Positions 24,201 to 31,165 of a DNA stretch of 33,654 nucleotides are shown here, in pieces. Under the pieces are notes generated by a model. That model was not told the origin of the DNA and did not search any database. It saw nothing but the letters and a program-made list of their open reading frames with translations. Source of the DNA: Lachnospiraceae bacterium UBA3287 (GTDB lineage Bacteria; Bacillota; Clostridia; Lachnospirales; Lachnospiraceae). The stretch lies in contig DETN01000109.1 of the NCBI GenBank assembly GCA_002362155.1, positions 1 through 33,654 of the forward strand. The letters are read 5' to 3'. A program made the position numbers and the translations under genes. How positions within the stretch are numbered: the stretch's first letter is position 1; every line of letters begins with the position of its first letter.

Positions 24201-25487
24201 AAGAAGGCAAAGAGGACCATCCGGTCCGAGGCCATCCGGAAAGTGGTATTTACGGAGGAAATGCGTGATTCCTACACCATCCTCTGCCCTCAGATGTCGC
24301 CGGTCCACTTCGACATGCTGGAGCCCGCTCTGAACAGCTGCGGCTACAAGGTGGTCATTCTGCCCAACGACAACCGCAAGGCCGTGGATTACGGTCTGAA
24401 ATATGTCAATAACGACGCCTGCTATCCTTCCCTCTTCGTGGTGGGACAGATCATGGAAGCCCTGGATTCGGGCAAATATGACCTGAATAAGGTAGCCGTT
24501 CTCATGTCCCAGACAGGCGGCGGCTGCAGAGCCTCCAACTACGTGGGCTTTATCCGCAGGGCCCTGGCCAAGGCAGGCCTGGAACAGATCCCCGTCATTT
24601 CGGCCAATCTGTCCGGTCTGGAGGAAAACCCCGGCTTCAAGATCGGCTTCAAGGCCCTCTCCCGCTGCGCGGTGGGCCTGGTCTTCGGCGATGTCATGAT
24701 GAAATGCATCTACCGCATGCGGCCCTACGAAAAACACAAGGGTTCCGTGGAAAGGGTCCATCAGAAATGGCTGAAGCGATGCACCCGCTTCCTGATCGAA
24801 ATGCGGGGCGTCAACATTCCCATGGTCTATCGTTTCTGCAGGGAAATGATCCGCGAGTTCGACAGGGTCCCCATCTACGAGGAGCGCAGGCCCCGGGTAG
24901 GCATCGTGGGCGAGATCCTGGTCAAATATGCGCCGGCCGCCAACAACCACCTGGTGGAGCTTCTGGAACACGAAGGCGCCGAAGCCGTCGTGCCGGATCT
25001 GATGGGATTCATGCTTTACTGCTTCTACAATCAGGTCTATAAGGCCGAAAATCTGGGCACAAGCAAGAGAACGGCCTTTGTCTGCAGTGCAGCCATCCAC
25101 CTGATCGAAACGCTGTTAAAGCCCATTAACAGGGAATATGCAAAGAGCAGGCACTTTGAGCCCTCCGCCAGCATCTTTGAGCTGGTAAAGTACGCCGAGC
25201 CCGTGGTCTCCATCGGCAACGAGACCGGTGAAGGATGGTTCCTGACCGGCGAAATGGTGGAACTGATAAAGAGCGGCGTTCCCAACATCGTCTGCATCCA
25301 GCCCTTCGGCTGCCTGCCCAACCACATCGTGGGCAAGGGCGTCATCAAGCAGATCCGCAAGCTCTATCCCGAGGCCAATATCGCGGCCATCGACTACGAT
25401 CCCGGCGCTTCCGAGGTCAACCAGCTCAACCGGATCAAGCTGATGCTGGCCACCGCCCAGAAGAACCTGCACAGGAACAGAAAATAA
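21246..25487 (+). CDS. Giant 2-hydroxyacyl-CoA dehydratase activator-related fusion (BadF/BcrA/HgdC family)
   Basis: This 1413-residue protein joins two ASKHA ATPase modules to dehydratase-like parts. Module 1 has GIDIGSTTVKIAVLD (about 9-23) and CAGGTGSFID (about 127). Module 2 has GIDAGSTTTKLAIV (about 324) and CSSGCGSFIE (about 446); the Cys of the CxGGTGS-type motifs ligates the [4Fe-4S] cluster in archerases. A CGKCTNNC motif lies near residue 607. The rest resembles DUF2229 and the HgdB-type dehydratase subunit, with SACYPAKIAHGH, DACYPSLFVVGQ, TGGGCRASNY and QPFGCLPNH as possible cluster-binding sites. Such fusions are widespread in anaerobic Firmicutes and their substrate is unknown. 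It starts with GTG behind AGGAGA and is monocistronic. Confidence 0.9.
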   Translation: MISTDFTLGIDIGSTTVKIAVLDPAHSLMFADYRRHHADIRKTLYDLLAEAQEKMGNVTVHPVITGSGGLTLANYLKVPFVQEVVAVSTALEEIAPKTDVAIELGGEDAKIIYFENGNVEQRMNGICAGGTGSFIDQMASLLQTDAAGLNEYAKSYRSLYTIAARCGVFAKSDIQPLINDGATREDLSASIFQSVVNQTISGLACGKPIRGHVAFLGGPLHFLTELKAAFIRTLKLDEEHTIDLDNSHLFAAMGSAMNAKEDTSLSLAEMASRLSGDFKMEFEIGRMEPLFETKEEYEEFLDRHSRATVRKGSLKDYHGECFLGIDAGSTTTKLAIVGKDGTLLYSFYSSNNGSPLMTAIRAVKEIRSILPSDAKIVRSCSTGYGEALLKAAFLLDEGEVETIAHYYAAAFFNPEVDCILDIGGQDMKCIRIRNHAVDNVLLNEACSSGCGSFIETFARSLDYSVQDFAQAALFAQHPIDLGTRCTVFMNSRVKQAQKEGAEVADISAGLAYSVIKNALFKVIKVSDASQLGRNIVVQGGTFYNNAVLRALETIADGKVIRPDIAGIMGAFGAALIARERYDRSVPTTMLSLEEIENLTFETSLRNCGKCTNNCRLTVNHFSGGREYISGNRCERGLGKELTENNIPNIYKYKIRRIFGYRPLRRDQAVRGTVGIPRVLNMYEDYPFWHTFFTKLGYRVVLSPLSTHKIYELGIESIPSESACYPAKIAHGHIMWLIGQKVDFIFYPALFYERTETKEADNHYNCPIVTSYSENIRNNVEEIGRGEVDFRNPFMAFTSEDTVREAMIREFSDIPAEEIAQAVREGWKELNQVHLDIQKEGERILHYMEDNHVKGIVLAGRPYHIDPEINHGIPEMINSYGIAVLSEDSISHLGKPERPIVVLDQWMYHSRLYAAASYVKTRDDLDLIQLNSFGCGLDAVTTDQVQDILSGSDKIYTCLKIDEVNNLGSARIRVRSLIAAIRIRDSKKAKRTIRSEAIRKVVFTEEMRDSYTILCPQMSPVHFDMLEPALNSCGYKVVILPNDNRKAVDYGLKYVNNDACYPSLFVVGQIMEALDSGKYDLNKVAVLMSQTGGGCRASNYVGFIRRALAKAGLEQIPVISANLSGLEENPGFKIGFKALSRCAVGLVFGDVMMKCIYRMRPYEKHKGSVERVHQKWLKRCTRFLIEMRGVNIPMVYRFCREMIREFDRVPIYEERRPRVGIVGEILVKYAPAANNHLVELLEHEGAEAVVPDLMGFMLYCFYNQVYKAENLGTSKRTAFVCSAAIHLIETLLKPINREYAKSRHFEPSASIFELVKYAEPVVSIGNETGEGWFLTGEMVELIKSGVPNIVCIQPFGCLPNHIVGKGVIKQIRKLYPEANIAAIDYDPGASEVNQLNRIKLMLATAQKNLHRNRK

Positions 25488-25530
25488 AAATACGCAGCAG
25501 ACAGGACATCCTGGCTGCTGCGTTATTTTA
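25487..25530. terminator. Terminator of the dehydratase-activator gene, probably bidirectional
   Basis: ACGCAGCAG (25492-25500) pairs with CTGCTGCGT (25515-25523), with an inner AGGA/TCCT pair. TATTTTATT follows on the plus strand and ATTTTTATTTT on the minus strand, so it could also end a minus-strand transcript from the adjacent spacer. Confidence 0.8.
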
Positions 25531-26147
25531 TTGCGTAGCTTTTCATGTTTCATCCTTTTTACAGACATACGGAAAGGGTATCAATCTATTCGACTAATAC
25601 CCTTTCCTAATTTACACTATCCAATGGTTTGTTTACCTCCGAACCTTTCTTCTCTTCTGCTTTGTTTTGCCGGATCTCTTCTTTCCACGTCTTTTTCTAT
25701 ACTGATTGTATTGTGGTGTCCATGTAAAACTTCTTATGTGTTATACCTGATCTGAATTCTTATACGGTACTTTCATTATTTTTATTCTGAGTTGCCATCG
25801 TCAGATTTTCAATTCTGATATAACTGAAATTTACAGGATCTTCATCACATTTAAGTGTACTTAAATCGAAACAGCTTTTGTAACCGAAGAAATTGTAAAG
25901 CTTTTAATGATGTGGAGTTTACCTTCCTTTCTTGGATATATTCAGAAGATCTTCTCTTCTGTTGAGACTACTATATAACAAAGCCCCTTATTTGTCAATA
26001 AATTTATAGCTAAATATTTATTTTATCTGATATTTCTGTCTTTCGCACACAATATACTATTATTTCATCTAAATATCACACAACTTACCGTCAGGCTCTG
26101 CTTCCTGCCAGGCCATGACGCCGGTATCTTCCTTCTCCCGGCATAAA
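25531..26147. other. AT-rich spacer without a recognisable gene
   Basis: This stretch is markedly more AT-rich than flanking genes. It holds an 11-base inverted repeat at 25571-25607, an 18-base palindrome at 25849-25866, a 12-base palindrome AGAAGATCTTCT near 25945-25956, and a strong minus-strand promoter at 25970-25998. A broken small basic open frame lies at 25633-25776 on the minus strand. No tRNA, RNase P RNA, 6S-like or riboswitch consensus was recognised. Confidence 0.6.
25970..25998 (-). promoter_or_regulatory. Strong promoter with no assigned gene
   Basis: Perfect -35 TTGACA (25998-25993) is 17 bases from -10 TATAGT (25975-25970). It faces away from glyA, beyond the glyA terminator, and points into a spacer of about 470 bases that ends at the bidirectional terminator near 25491-25523. 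Confidence 0.65.
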
Positions 26148-26173
26148 GAAAGCGCCCGGCATAAACCGGGCGC
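26146..26173 (-). terminator. Terminator of glyA
   Basis: GCGCCCGG (26152-26159) pairs with CCGGGCGC (26166-26173) around a 6-base loop. TTTCTTT follows on the minus strand. Confidence 0.88.
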
Positions 26174-26190
26174 CTTAAGCGCTGCATTTA

Positions 26191-27429
26191 TCAGATCAGA
26201 GGATACTTTGCAGTGATGCCGGCGACGATCTCGCGGGCAGGTGCGATTCCCTCTTCCTTTTTATTGATGACCAGCGCGATGGCTTCGGCCACCTTGTCGA
26301 AATCTTCCGCGTTGAGGCCGCGGGAAGTCGCCGCGGGGGTGCCCAGGCGGATGCCGCTGGTAACGAAGGGAGATCTGGTCTCGTTGGGAATGGTATTCTT
26401 GTTGGCAGTGATATGGGCCTCATCCAGCCACTTTTCCACTTCCTTGCCGGTCAGATCCTGCTTTGTCAGGTCGATCAGCATCAGATGGTTGTCGGTACCG
26501 CCGGAAACGATCTCGATGCCTCTCTTCTGCAGACCTTTGCAGAGAGCCTGGGCGTTGTGCAGGATATTCTGCTGGTAGACCTTGAAGGAAGGATCCAGTG
26601 CTTCCTTGAAGCAGACAGCCTTGGCTGCGATGACATGCTCCAGGGGGCCGCCCTGGGTGCCGGGGAAGACAGCCTTATTGAAGTTGTACTTCTTTGCGGT
26701 CTCGGCATTGGCAAGGATCATGCCGCCTCTGGGGCCGCGGAGAGTCTTGTGGGTGGTCGTTGTGACCACGTCCGCATAGGGGAAGGGACTGGGATGCAGT
26801 CCGGCCGCCACCAGACCTGCGATATGGGCGATATCAGCCATCAGGACCGCGCCGCAGGCATCTGCCGCTTCACGGAACTTTTTGAAGTCGATGGTCCTGG
26901 CATAGGCGGAAGCGCCTGCAATGATCAGCCTGGGCTTATGCTCAATGGCCAGTCTCTTCAGCTCATCGTAATCGATGAAGCCGTTCTCATCAACGCCGTA
27001 GGGAACAATGTTGAAGTAGGTGCCGGAAATATTGGCGCTGCTTCCGTGGGTCAGATGACCGCCCTGGTTCAGGTTCATGCCCATCAGGGTATCGCCGGGC
27101 TTTAAGATGGCGAATTCCACAGCCAGGTTTGCGGAAGCGCCGGAATGGGGCTGTACATTGGCATACTCACAGCAGAAAAGCTCTTTGGCACGCTCGATGG
27201 CCAGTGTCTCGATCACGTCGATGACCTGGCATCCGCCGTAATAGCGCTTGCCGGAATAACCTTCTGCATATTTATTGGTAAGGGGGCTGCCCATAGCAGC
27301 CATGACAGCCTTGCTGACCCAGTTCTCGGAAGCGATCAGTTCGATGTGATCGTTCTGTCTCTGGATCTCCTGCTCGATAGCTGCTGCGATTTCGGGATCT
27401 GTCCTCTTTACTTCATCAAGTGAATACAT
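26191..27429 (-). CDS. glyA: Serine hydroxymethyltransferase
   Basis: This 412-residue PLP enzyme converts serine and tetrahydrofolate to glycine and methylene-tetrahydrofolate, the main source of one-carbon units. The family N-terminal block is IELIASENWVSKAVM, followed by LTNKYAEGYSGKRYYGG. The PLP-Lys segment is VTTTTHKTLRGPRGG. The length is normal (about 412-420). The ATG of MYSLDEVKRTDPEIA follows AGGAGGATAAG; a 20-residue upstream extension is not typical and overlaps the leader. It is monocistronic, with its own promoter and terminator. Confidence 0.97.
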   Translation of the reverse strand: MYSLDEVKRTDPEIAAAIEQEIQRQNDHIELIASENWVSKAVMAAMGSPLTNKYAEGYSGKRYYGGCQVIDVIETLAIERAKELFCCEYANVQPHSGASANLAVEFAILKPGDTLMGMNLNQGGHLTHGSSANISGTYFNIVPYGVDENGFIDYDELKRLAIEHKPRLIIAGASAYARTIDFKKFREAADACGAVLMADIAHIAGLVAAGLHPSPFPYADVVTTTTHKTLRGPRGGMILANAETAKKYNFNKAVFPGTQGGPLEHVIAAKAVCFKEALDPSFKVYQQNILHNAQALCKGLQKRGIEIVSGGTDNHLMLIDLTKQDLTGKEVEKWLDEAHITANKNTIPNETRSPFVTSGIRLGTPAATSRGLNAEDFDKVAEAIALVINKKEEGIAPAREIVAGITAKYPLI

Positions 27430-27496
27430 TCTTATCCTCCTGTGCTTCGGTATTGATGACTTGATAGATGCATAATCTGTCATACGCACTTTTCAG

Positions 27497-27525
27497 AGTA
27501 TAACAAAAGGGTTTCATTTATGCAA
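27497..27525 (-). promoter_or_regulatory. Promoter of glyA
   Basis: TTGCAT (27525-27520) is 17 bases from TATACT (27502-27497), giving a leader of about 60 bases. No glycine riboswitch or purine-box pattern was seen in the leader. Confidence 0.7.
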
Positions 27526-27688
27526 TAACCTATATTTATATACAAATCCGCTTAATATCCGGCAAATTACGTCAGAATTACCATAATTCCGGAAGGTTTC
27601 CTGTCCCCCGGCCCCCGGAGGAAATGCTCTGCGCCGCCTGGCAGGGCAGATTGTACGCAATTAGATACAGATTAACAAAAACGGCCTA
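27526..27688. other. Divergent spacer between glyA and the PAP2-like gene
   Basis: It contains an AT-rich half next to glyA and a short GC-rich patch at about 27600-27655, where TCTGC-GCC can pair with GGC-GCAGA. No gene is evident. Confidence 0.4.
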
Positions 27689-27717
27689 TTGAAAGATAAA
27701 AAAAGGAGTTGTATAAA
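27689..27717 (+). promoter_or_regulatory. Promoter of the PAP2-like gene
   Basis: TTGAAA (27689-27694) is 17 bases from TATAAA (27712-27717). The start would be near 27724, about 48 bases before the ATG. Confidence 0.65.
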
Positions 27718-27771
27718 ATATAAAGAAAATTAATACACAGACAAGCCCCAAGACGATTACATGAGGTGACA

Positions 27772-28488
27772 ATGAATACACATTCCGAGCATGCACGTGT
27801 ATGGAAGGATGTGATCTGCCCCAGACTCAGGACCGCGGTTCCCATGATGATCTTTACAGCCGGCTACCTGGCCGTCTTCTTCCTGATCGAAAGCTGGAAC
27901 CGGCTTCACTATACCGTCATCCACATGGCGGCAGATGACGTGATCCCCTTCTGCGAAATATTTATTCTGCCCTACCTTGCCTGGTTCTTTTATGTTGCAC
28001 TCTATACCGTGTACCTTCTGATCGCGGATGAGGAAAACTACCATAAGACGGCCACATATCTGGCCATAGGAATGGGAGCCTTCCTGTTCATTTCCATAGT
28101 TTTCCCCAACATACACTTTCTCAGGCCGGAGGTCATGCCCCGGCAGAACATCTTCACAGATCTGGTGCAGATGATCTACTCAAACGATACGCCCACCAAT
28201 CTGACGCCCAGCATCCACGTATATAATTCCATAGCCATTATGATCGCTGTGGTCCATACCAATACGGAATTTATGAAACGGTCCAGGATCGTGAAAGGCC
28301 TTCTGCTCCTGCAGGGCGTCCTGATCATCCTTTCCACCATGTTCATCAAGCAGCACTCCGTATCGGACGTTCTGGTGGCCTTCGCTCTTTCGGCCATGAT
28401 CTATATCCTGGTCTACAGGATGGATTTCGTATACAGCCCCGTCAGGGCTTCCAGAAAGGTCCGCAGGCGCGCCGTAGGCAGGATCTGA
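27772..28488 (+). CDS. PAP2-superfamily membrane protein
   Basis: This 238-residue protein has about six membrane helices and belongs to the PAP2 phosphatase/phosphotransferase superfamily. It has the PSIH motif in LTPSIHVYNSIAI and the late KQHSVSDV motif (His and Asp of the third PAP2 motif). The Arg expected after the motif-3 Ser is Thr (STMFIKQH). These changes fit the inositol-phosphotransferase-like PAP2_3 branch better than classical phosphatidate phosphatases. The ATG is preferred over a GTG 6 bases upstream, which would cover the GAGGTG site. It is monocistronic. Confidence 0.8.
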   Translation: MNTHSEHARVWKDVICPRLRTAVPMMIFTAGYLAVFFLIESWNRLHYTVIHMAADDVIPFCEIFILPYLAWFFYVALYTVYLLIADEENYHKTATYLAIGMGAFLFISIVFPNIHFLRPEVMPRQNIFTDLVQMIYSNDTPTNLTPSIHVYNSIAIMIAVVHTNTEFMKRSRIVKGLLLLQGVLIILSTMFIKQHSVSDVLVAFALSAMIYILVYRMDFVYSPVRASRKVRRRAVGRI

Positions 28489-28513
28489 TTTATAAAACCA
28501 TACCGACAGAAAA

Positions 28514-28554
28514 TTAAAGCCATATGCAGCCAAAATGCCGCATATGGCTTTTTC
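28514..28554 (+). terminator. Terminator of the PAP2-like gene
   Basis: AAAGCCATATGC (28516-28527) pairs perfectly with GCATATGGCTTT (28540-28551), followed by TT. The spacer from here to 28720 shows no gene. Confidence 0.88.
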
Positions 28555-28719
28555 ATGCCCTCCGGAGCCCGGTGCTTTCATCTCTTTTCTTCATTCATCG
28601 CCGTTTTCCCTTTCCCCTTATGCTTTTCTGACACATCCCTGCATTAATACACTGCTGCGGTCCCTGTTTTCGGATCTGTCATCCTGCAGGCCCAGGCAGC
28701 TGAAAACGGATCCCCCGGC

Positions 28720-28752
28720 GCAAAAAAACAGATCTGCCTGCCGCAGATCTGC
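28720..28752 (-). terminator. Terminator of the surface operon (after the LCP gene)
   Basis: CAGATCTGC (28729-28737) pairs with GCAGATCTG (28743-28751) around 5 bases. Seven Ts follow on the minus strand. Confidence 0.92.
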
Positions 28753-28768
28753 TTTTTACACGTTTCTC

Positions 28769-30262
28769 TTATTTAACAGCGTTTTCTTCGTCTTTGTCCT
28801 CAGCCTTGTCGTCTTCGGGCTGTTCGTCGAAGATCATGCGGATCCTTGCAGAACACCGCTTGCAGCTTTCGAAGTCGGGCCATGTGACATAGAGGGGCTG
28901 GGAGCCGCCGGAGTAGGTAGGCTGGGAATCTCCCGTACCTACGCCTGCGCCCTGTCTGTAGACCTTCCAGGGAGTGGAATCCATCAGCTGCTGGTTGATC
29001 AGTTCCGAGATCTTCTCGTCCGGAAGATCCGTTTCAAAGGTGCCTGCCAGTTTGGTCAGAAGCTGATTGGCGTTGGTGATCATGGCAGGGGACATGGCCT
29101 TGTCGATCAGGGCAGACAGGACGATCTCCTGGTTCCGTCCTCGGGCGTTGTCGCCGTCGTCGAAAGCATAGCGTTCACGCACATAGGCCAGGACGTGGCG
29201 GCCGTCCAAATGGGACCAGCCCTTCTGGAAAGAGATCTCACTGTCGGTAAAAGGAATGAAATCCTTTTCCACGTAAATATCCAGACCGCCCAGAGCGTCC
29301 ACGACTCTCCATGTAGTGTTGAAATTCACGCGTACATAGTAGGAGATGTCGACGTTGTAAAGATTCTCGATGGCTGCCTTGGAGGCTTCCACGCCGTAGA
29401 TGCCGGCATGGGTCAGCTTGTCCCTCTGCATTCCGGAAATACCGGGAAGGGTCACGTAATAGTCACGGGGCGTGGTGGTCAGTATGACCTTTTTGGTCTT
29501 GGGATTGATGGTGGCGATGATGTTGACGTCGCTCAGGCTGTTCTCGATCTGTTCGTTTCTGGTGTCGACACCGGAAAGAAGGATGTTGAATGGCTCTCCC
29601 ACTTCCACTTCCTCCACCACCAGCTCGGTATGGATCCCGTAGCGGTAGATCTCTCTGGCCTTGGTATCGAAGTTCTCCACCGCGTCGGCAATCAGTCCGT
29701 AGTAGGAATTATTGTAGACGACAGCTCCCACTTCCCCCTTCAGAAGGGCCTGGGCCATATCCAGCAGGGTGGAATATTCACGGACCTGGATGTCCTCGCC
29801 CAGTTCCTTGCGGATATCCTCCAGCATAAGCTCCGTATTGGCCTTATCCACGCCGGTCTGAACGCCGAAGAGATAGTCCGCAGCGTCATACAGGTTCTCG
29901 GCTTTGCTGTCCTCTCTGACCATGACCACCATATCGCTGGTATTATAGCTCTGTCTGGACTGCTCCAGCAGATTCAGAGCCTTGTTCACGTAGAAGTAGG
30001 CTCCTCCCACAACGATGCAGATCACCAGGCAGAGGACCGTTCCTATGCCCCAGAAGCGGTTCTTCATGGAAGAAACAGCCACCGTAAAAATCAGCAGGAT
30101 CGCAAACACGCAGCCGGCTGCCATTACATACCTGTCCGGGATCAGCTGTGTCTGCCATACGAAAAAAACGAATGCAGCGGACAGGATCAGCTGAAGCACC
30201 GGGAATGCGATCCGCAGTCCCAGCAGGACAGAATTTGTCCCATTCTTATCATTATGATTCAT
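28769..30262 (-). CDS. LCP (LytR-CpsA-Psr) family cell-wall protein
   Basis: This 497-residue membrane protein has three hydrophobic helices in the first 95 residues, then a large extracellular part. The LCP domain lies at about 225-400, with NILLSGVDTR, DVNIIATINPKTKKVILTTTPRD, KLTHAGIYG and HVLAYVRERYAFDDGDNARGRNQE; the conserved Arg and Asp residues bind the pyrophosphate lipid. Family members attach wall teichoic acid-like or capsular polymers to peptidoglycan. The C-terminal tail is acidic. The ribosome site is weak (GGAC). It lies 71 bases after the glucosaminidase gene, in the same direction, and is probably the last gene of that operon. Confidence 0.92.
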   Translation of the reverse strand: MNHNDKNGTNSVLLGLRIAFPVLQLILSAAFVFFVWQTQLIPDRYVMAAGCVFAILLIFTVAVSSMKNRFWGIGTVLCLVICIVVGGAYFYVNKALNLLEQSRQSYNTSDMVVMVREDSKAENLYDAADYLFGVQTGVDKANTELMLEDIRKELGEDIQVREYSTLLDMAQALLKGEVGAVVYNNSYYGLIADAVENFDTKAREIYRYGIHTELVVEEVEVGEPFNILLSGVDTRNEQIENSLSDVNIIATINPKTKKVILTTTPRDYYVTLPGISGMQRDKLTHAGIYGVEASKAAIENLYNVDISYYVRVNFNTTWRVVDALGGLDIYVEKDFIPFTDSEISFQKGWSHLDGRHVLAYVRERYAFDDGDNARGRNQEIVLSALIDKAMSPAMITNANQLLTKLAGTFETDLPDEKISELINQQLMDSTPWKVYRQGAGVGTGDSQPTYSGGSQPLYVTWPDFESCKRCSARIRMIFDEQPEDDKAEDKDEENAVK

Positions 30263-30333
30263 AGATTAACGTCCGATCAAAAAAAGTTTGTCAGTAAATA
30301 TCTTTTATAAGATACTCCTTTTCAGCCCCGAAT

Positions 30334-31152
30334 TCAATAGGGGTCGTAGGCTTTCAGATTGTTATATCTGATAATGCTGGTAAGGACGCTCACATAGGAG
30401 CTGGACGTGGCATAGCCGTCCTTTTTGACAAGTTCGACATATCTGTCGGGATCCTTGACGTTCTTGAGATTGGCGTACCTGGGCGTATCGATGAATTCAA
30501 AGAAGCCCTTGATGCCGGCGGCAGGGGTCTTGTAGACCCTGAAATAATCGTAGATCACCGATGTCTTGCCGGCGGAGTATTCCTCCATGGTCTTTAAATT
30601 GACGCTTCTGCCCTTCCAGGAGCTGCCGCATTTGAGTCCGAAAAAATTGTTGTATTTGCTGGCAAGTTTAGACTTTCCCCAGCCGGATTCCAGAATGGCC
30701 TGGCCGATCACGCCCGAATAGCAGCAGATATGATACTTGTCTCCGTGCTTTTTGATGCCTTCCGCAATGGTCTCGATAAACTCCAGCTGCTCTGCCTTGG
30801 CATCCGTCTTCGTTCCCTTAAAGACCAGTCTGCCGCGGAAATTGAAATAGCAGTCCTTTCCGTCGATCTTCCTCCAGCCTGTGCGGACCACTCCGTTCTT
30901 GCCCATGTAATACAGGTTGTTGTAGATCTTAGTCCATCCGGTGGCCAGCTTTCCGTTCTTCTTGTAATAGTAGCGTTTTCCCCCTATGGTCCTGAAACCG
31001 TGTTTGCCTTTGGCAGGGACATCATAGGAGGAAGCTTCCCCTTCGGCAGTCTCCTCTTCAGTGGCTTCGGCAGCCGCCGCTCCCTGTGGGATCATCGCAG
31101 CAGCCGTAACAGCGATCAGCAGCATCAGAAAAACTTTTCTTAAATAACTCAA
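30334..31152 (-). CDS. Secreted endo-beta-N-acetylglucosaminidase (GH73) with wall-binding repeats
   Basis: This 272-residue secreted autolysin has a signal peptide (about 1-28). Choline-binding-type repeats follow (about 50-115: GKRYYYKKNGKLATGWTKI, LYYMGKNGVVRTGWRKI, DCYFNFRGRLV). The C-terminal glucosaminidase domain has SGVIGQAILESGWGKSKLASKYNNFFGLK; the Glu of ILESGWG is the catalytic acid. It would cut peptidoglycan glycan strands outside the cell. The start is TTG, with AAGGGAG 8 bases upstream. It begins 13 bases after the phosphatase gene. Confidence 0.93.
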   Translation of the reverse strand: MSYLRKVFLMLLIAVTAAAMIPQGAAAAEATEEETAEGEASSYDVPAKGKHGFRTIGGKRYYYKKNGKLATGWTKIYNNLYYMGKNGVVRTGWRKIDGKDCYFNFRGRLVFKGTKTDAKAEQLEFIETIAEGIKKHGDKYHICCYSGVIGQAILESGWGKSKLASKYNNFFGLKCGSSWKGRSVNLKTMEEYSAGKTSVIYDYFRVYKTPAAGIKGFFEFIDTPRYANLKNVKDPDRYVELVKKDGYATSSSYVSVLTSIIRYNNLKAYDPY

Positions 31153-31165
31153 ATGTCTACTCCCT

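Noticed and set aside
22275..25100. Very long minus-strand open frame (about 940 codons) opposite the dehydratase-activator gene
   Set aside because: It is a shadow caused by the GC-rich codon pattern of the true gene. The translation has no recognisable motif, is low in complexity and has no ribosome site.
25531..26147. Possible tRNA, tmRNA, RNase P RNA or 6S RNA in the AT-rich spacer
   Set aside because: No CCA-ended cloverleaf, no tag-peptide frame and no RNase P core motifs were found; only unassigned hairpins remain.
27430..27490. Glycine riboswitch or other metabolite riboswitch in the glyA leader
   Set aside because: The leader is only about 60 bases and lacks tandem aptamer-like stems.
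28535..30310. Plus-strand open frame of about 590 codons opposite the LCP gene
   Set aside because: Antisense shadow; the LCP motifs on the other strand are unambiguous, and its beginning overlaps a terminator.
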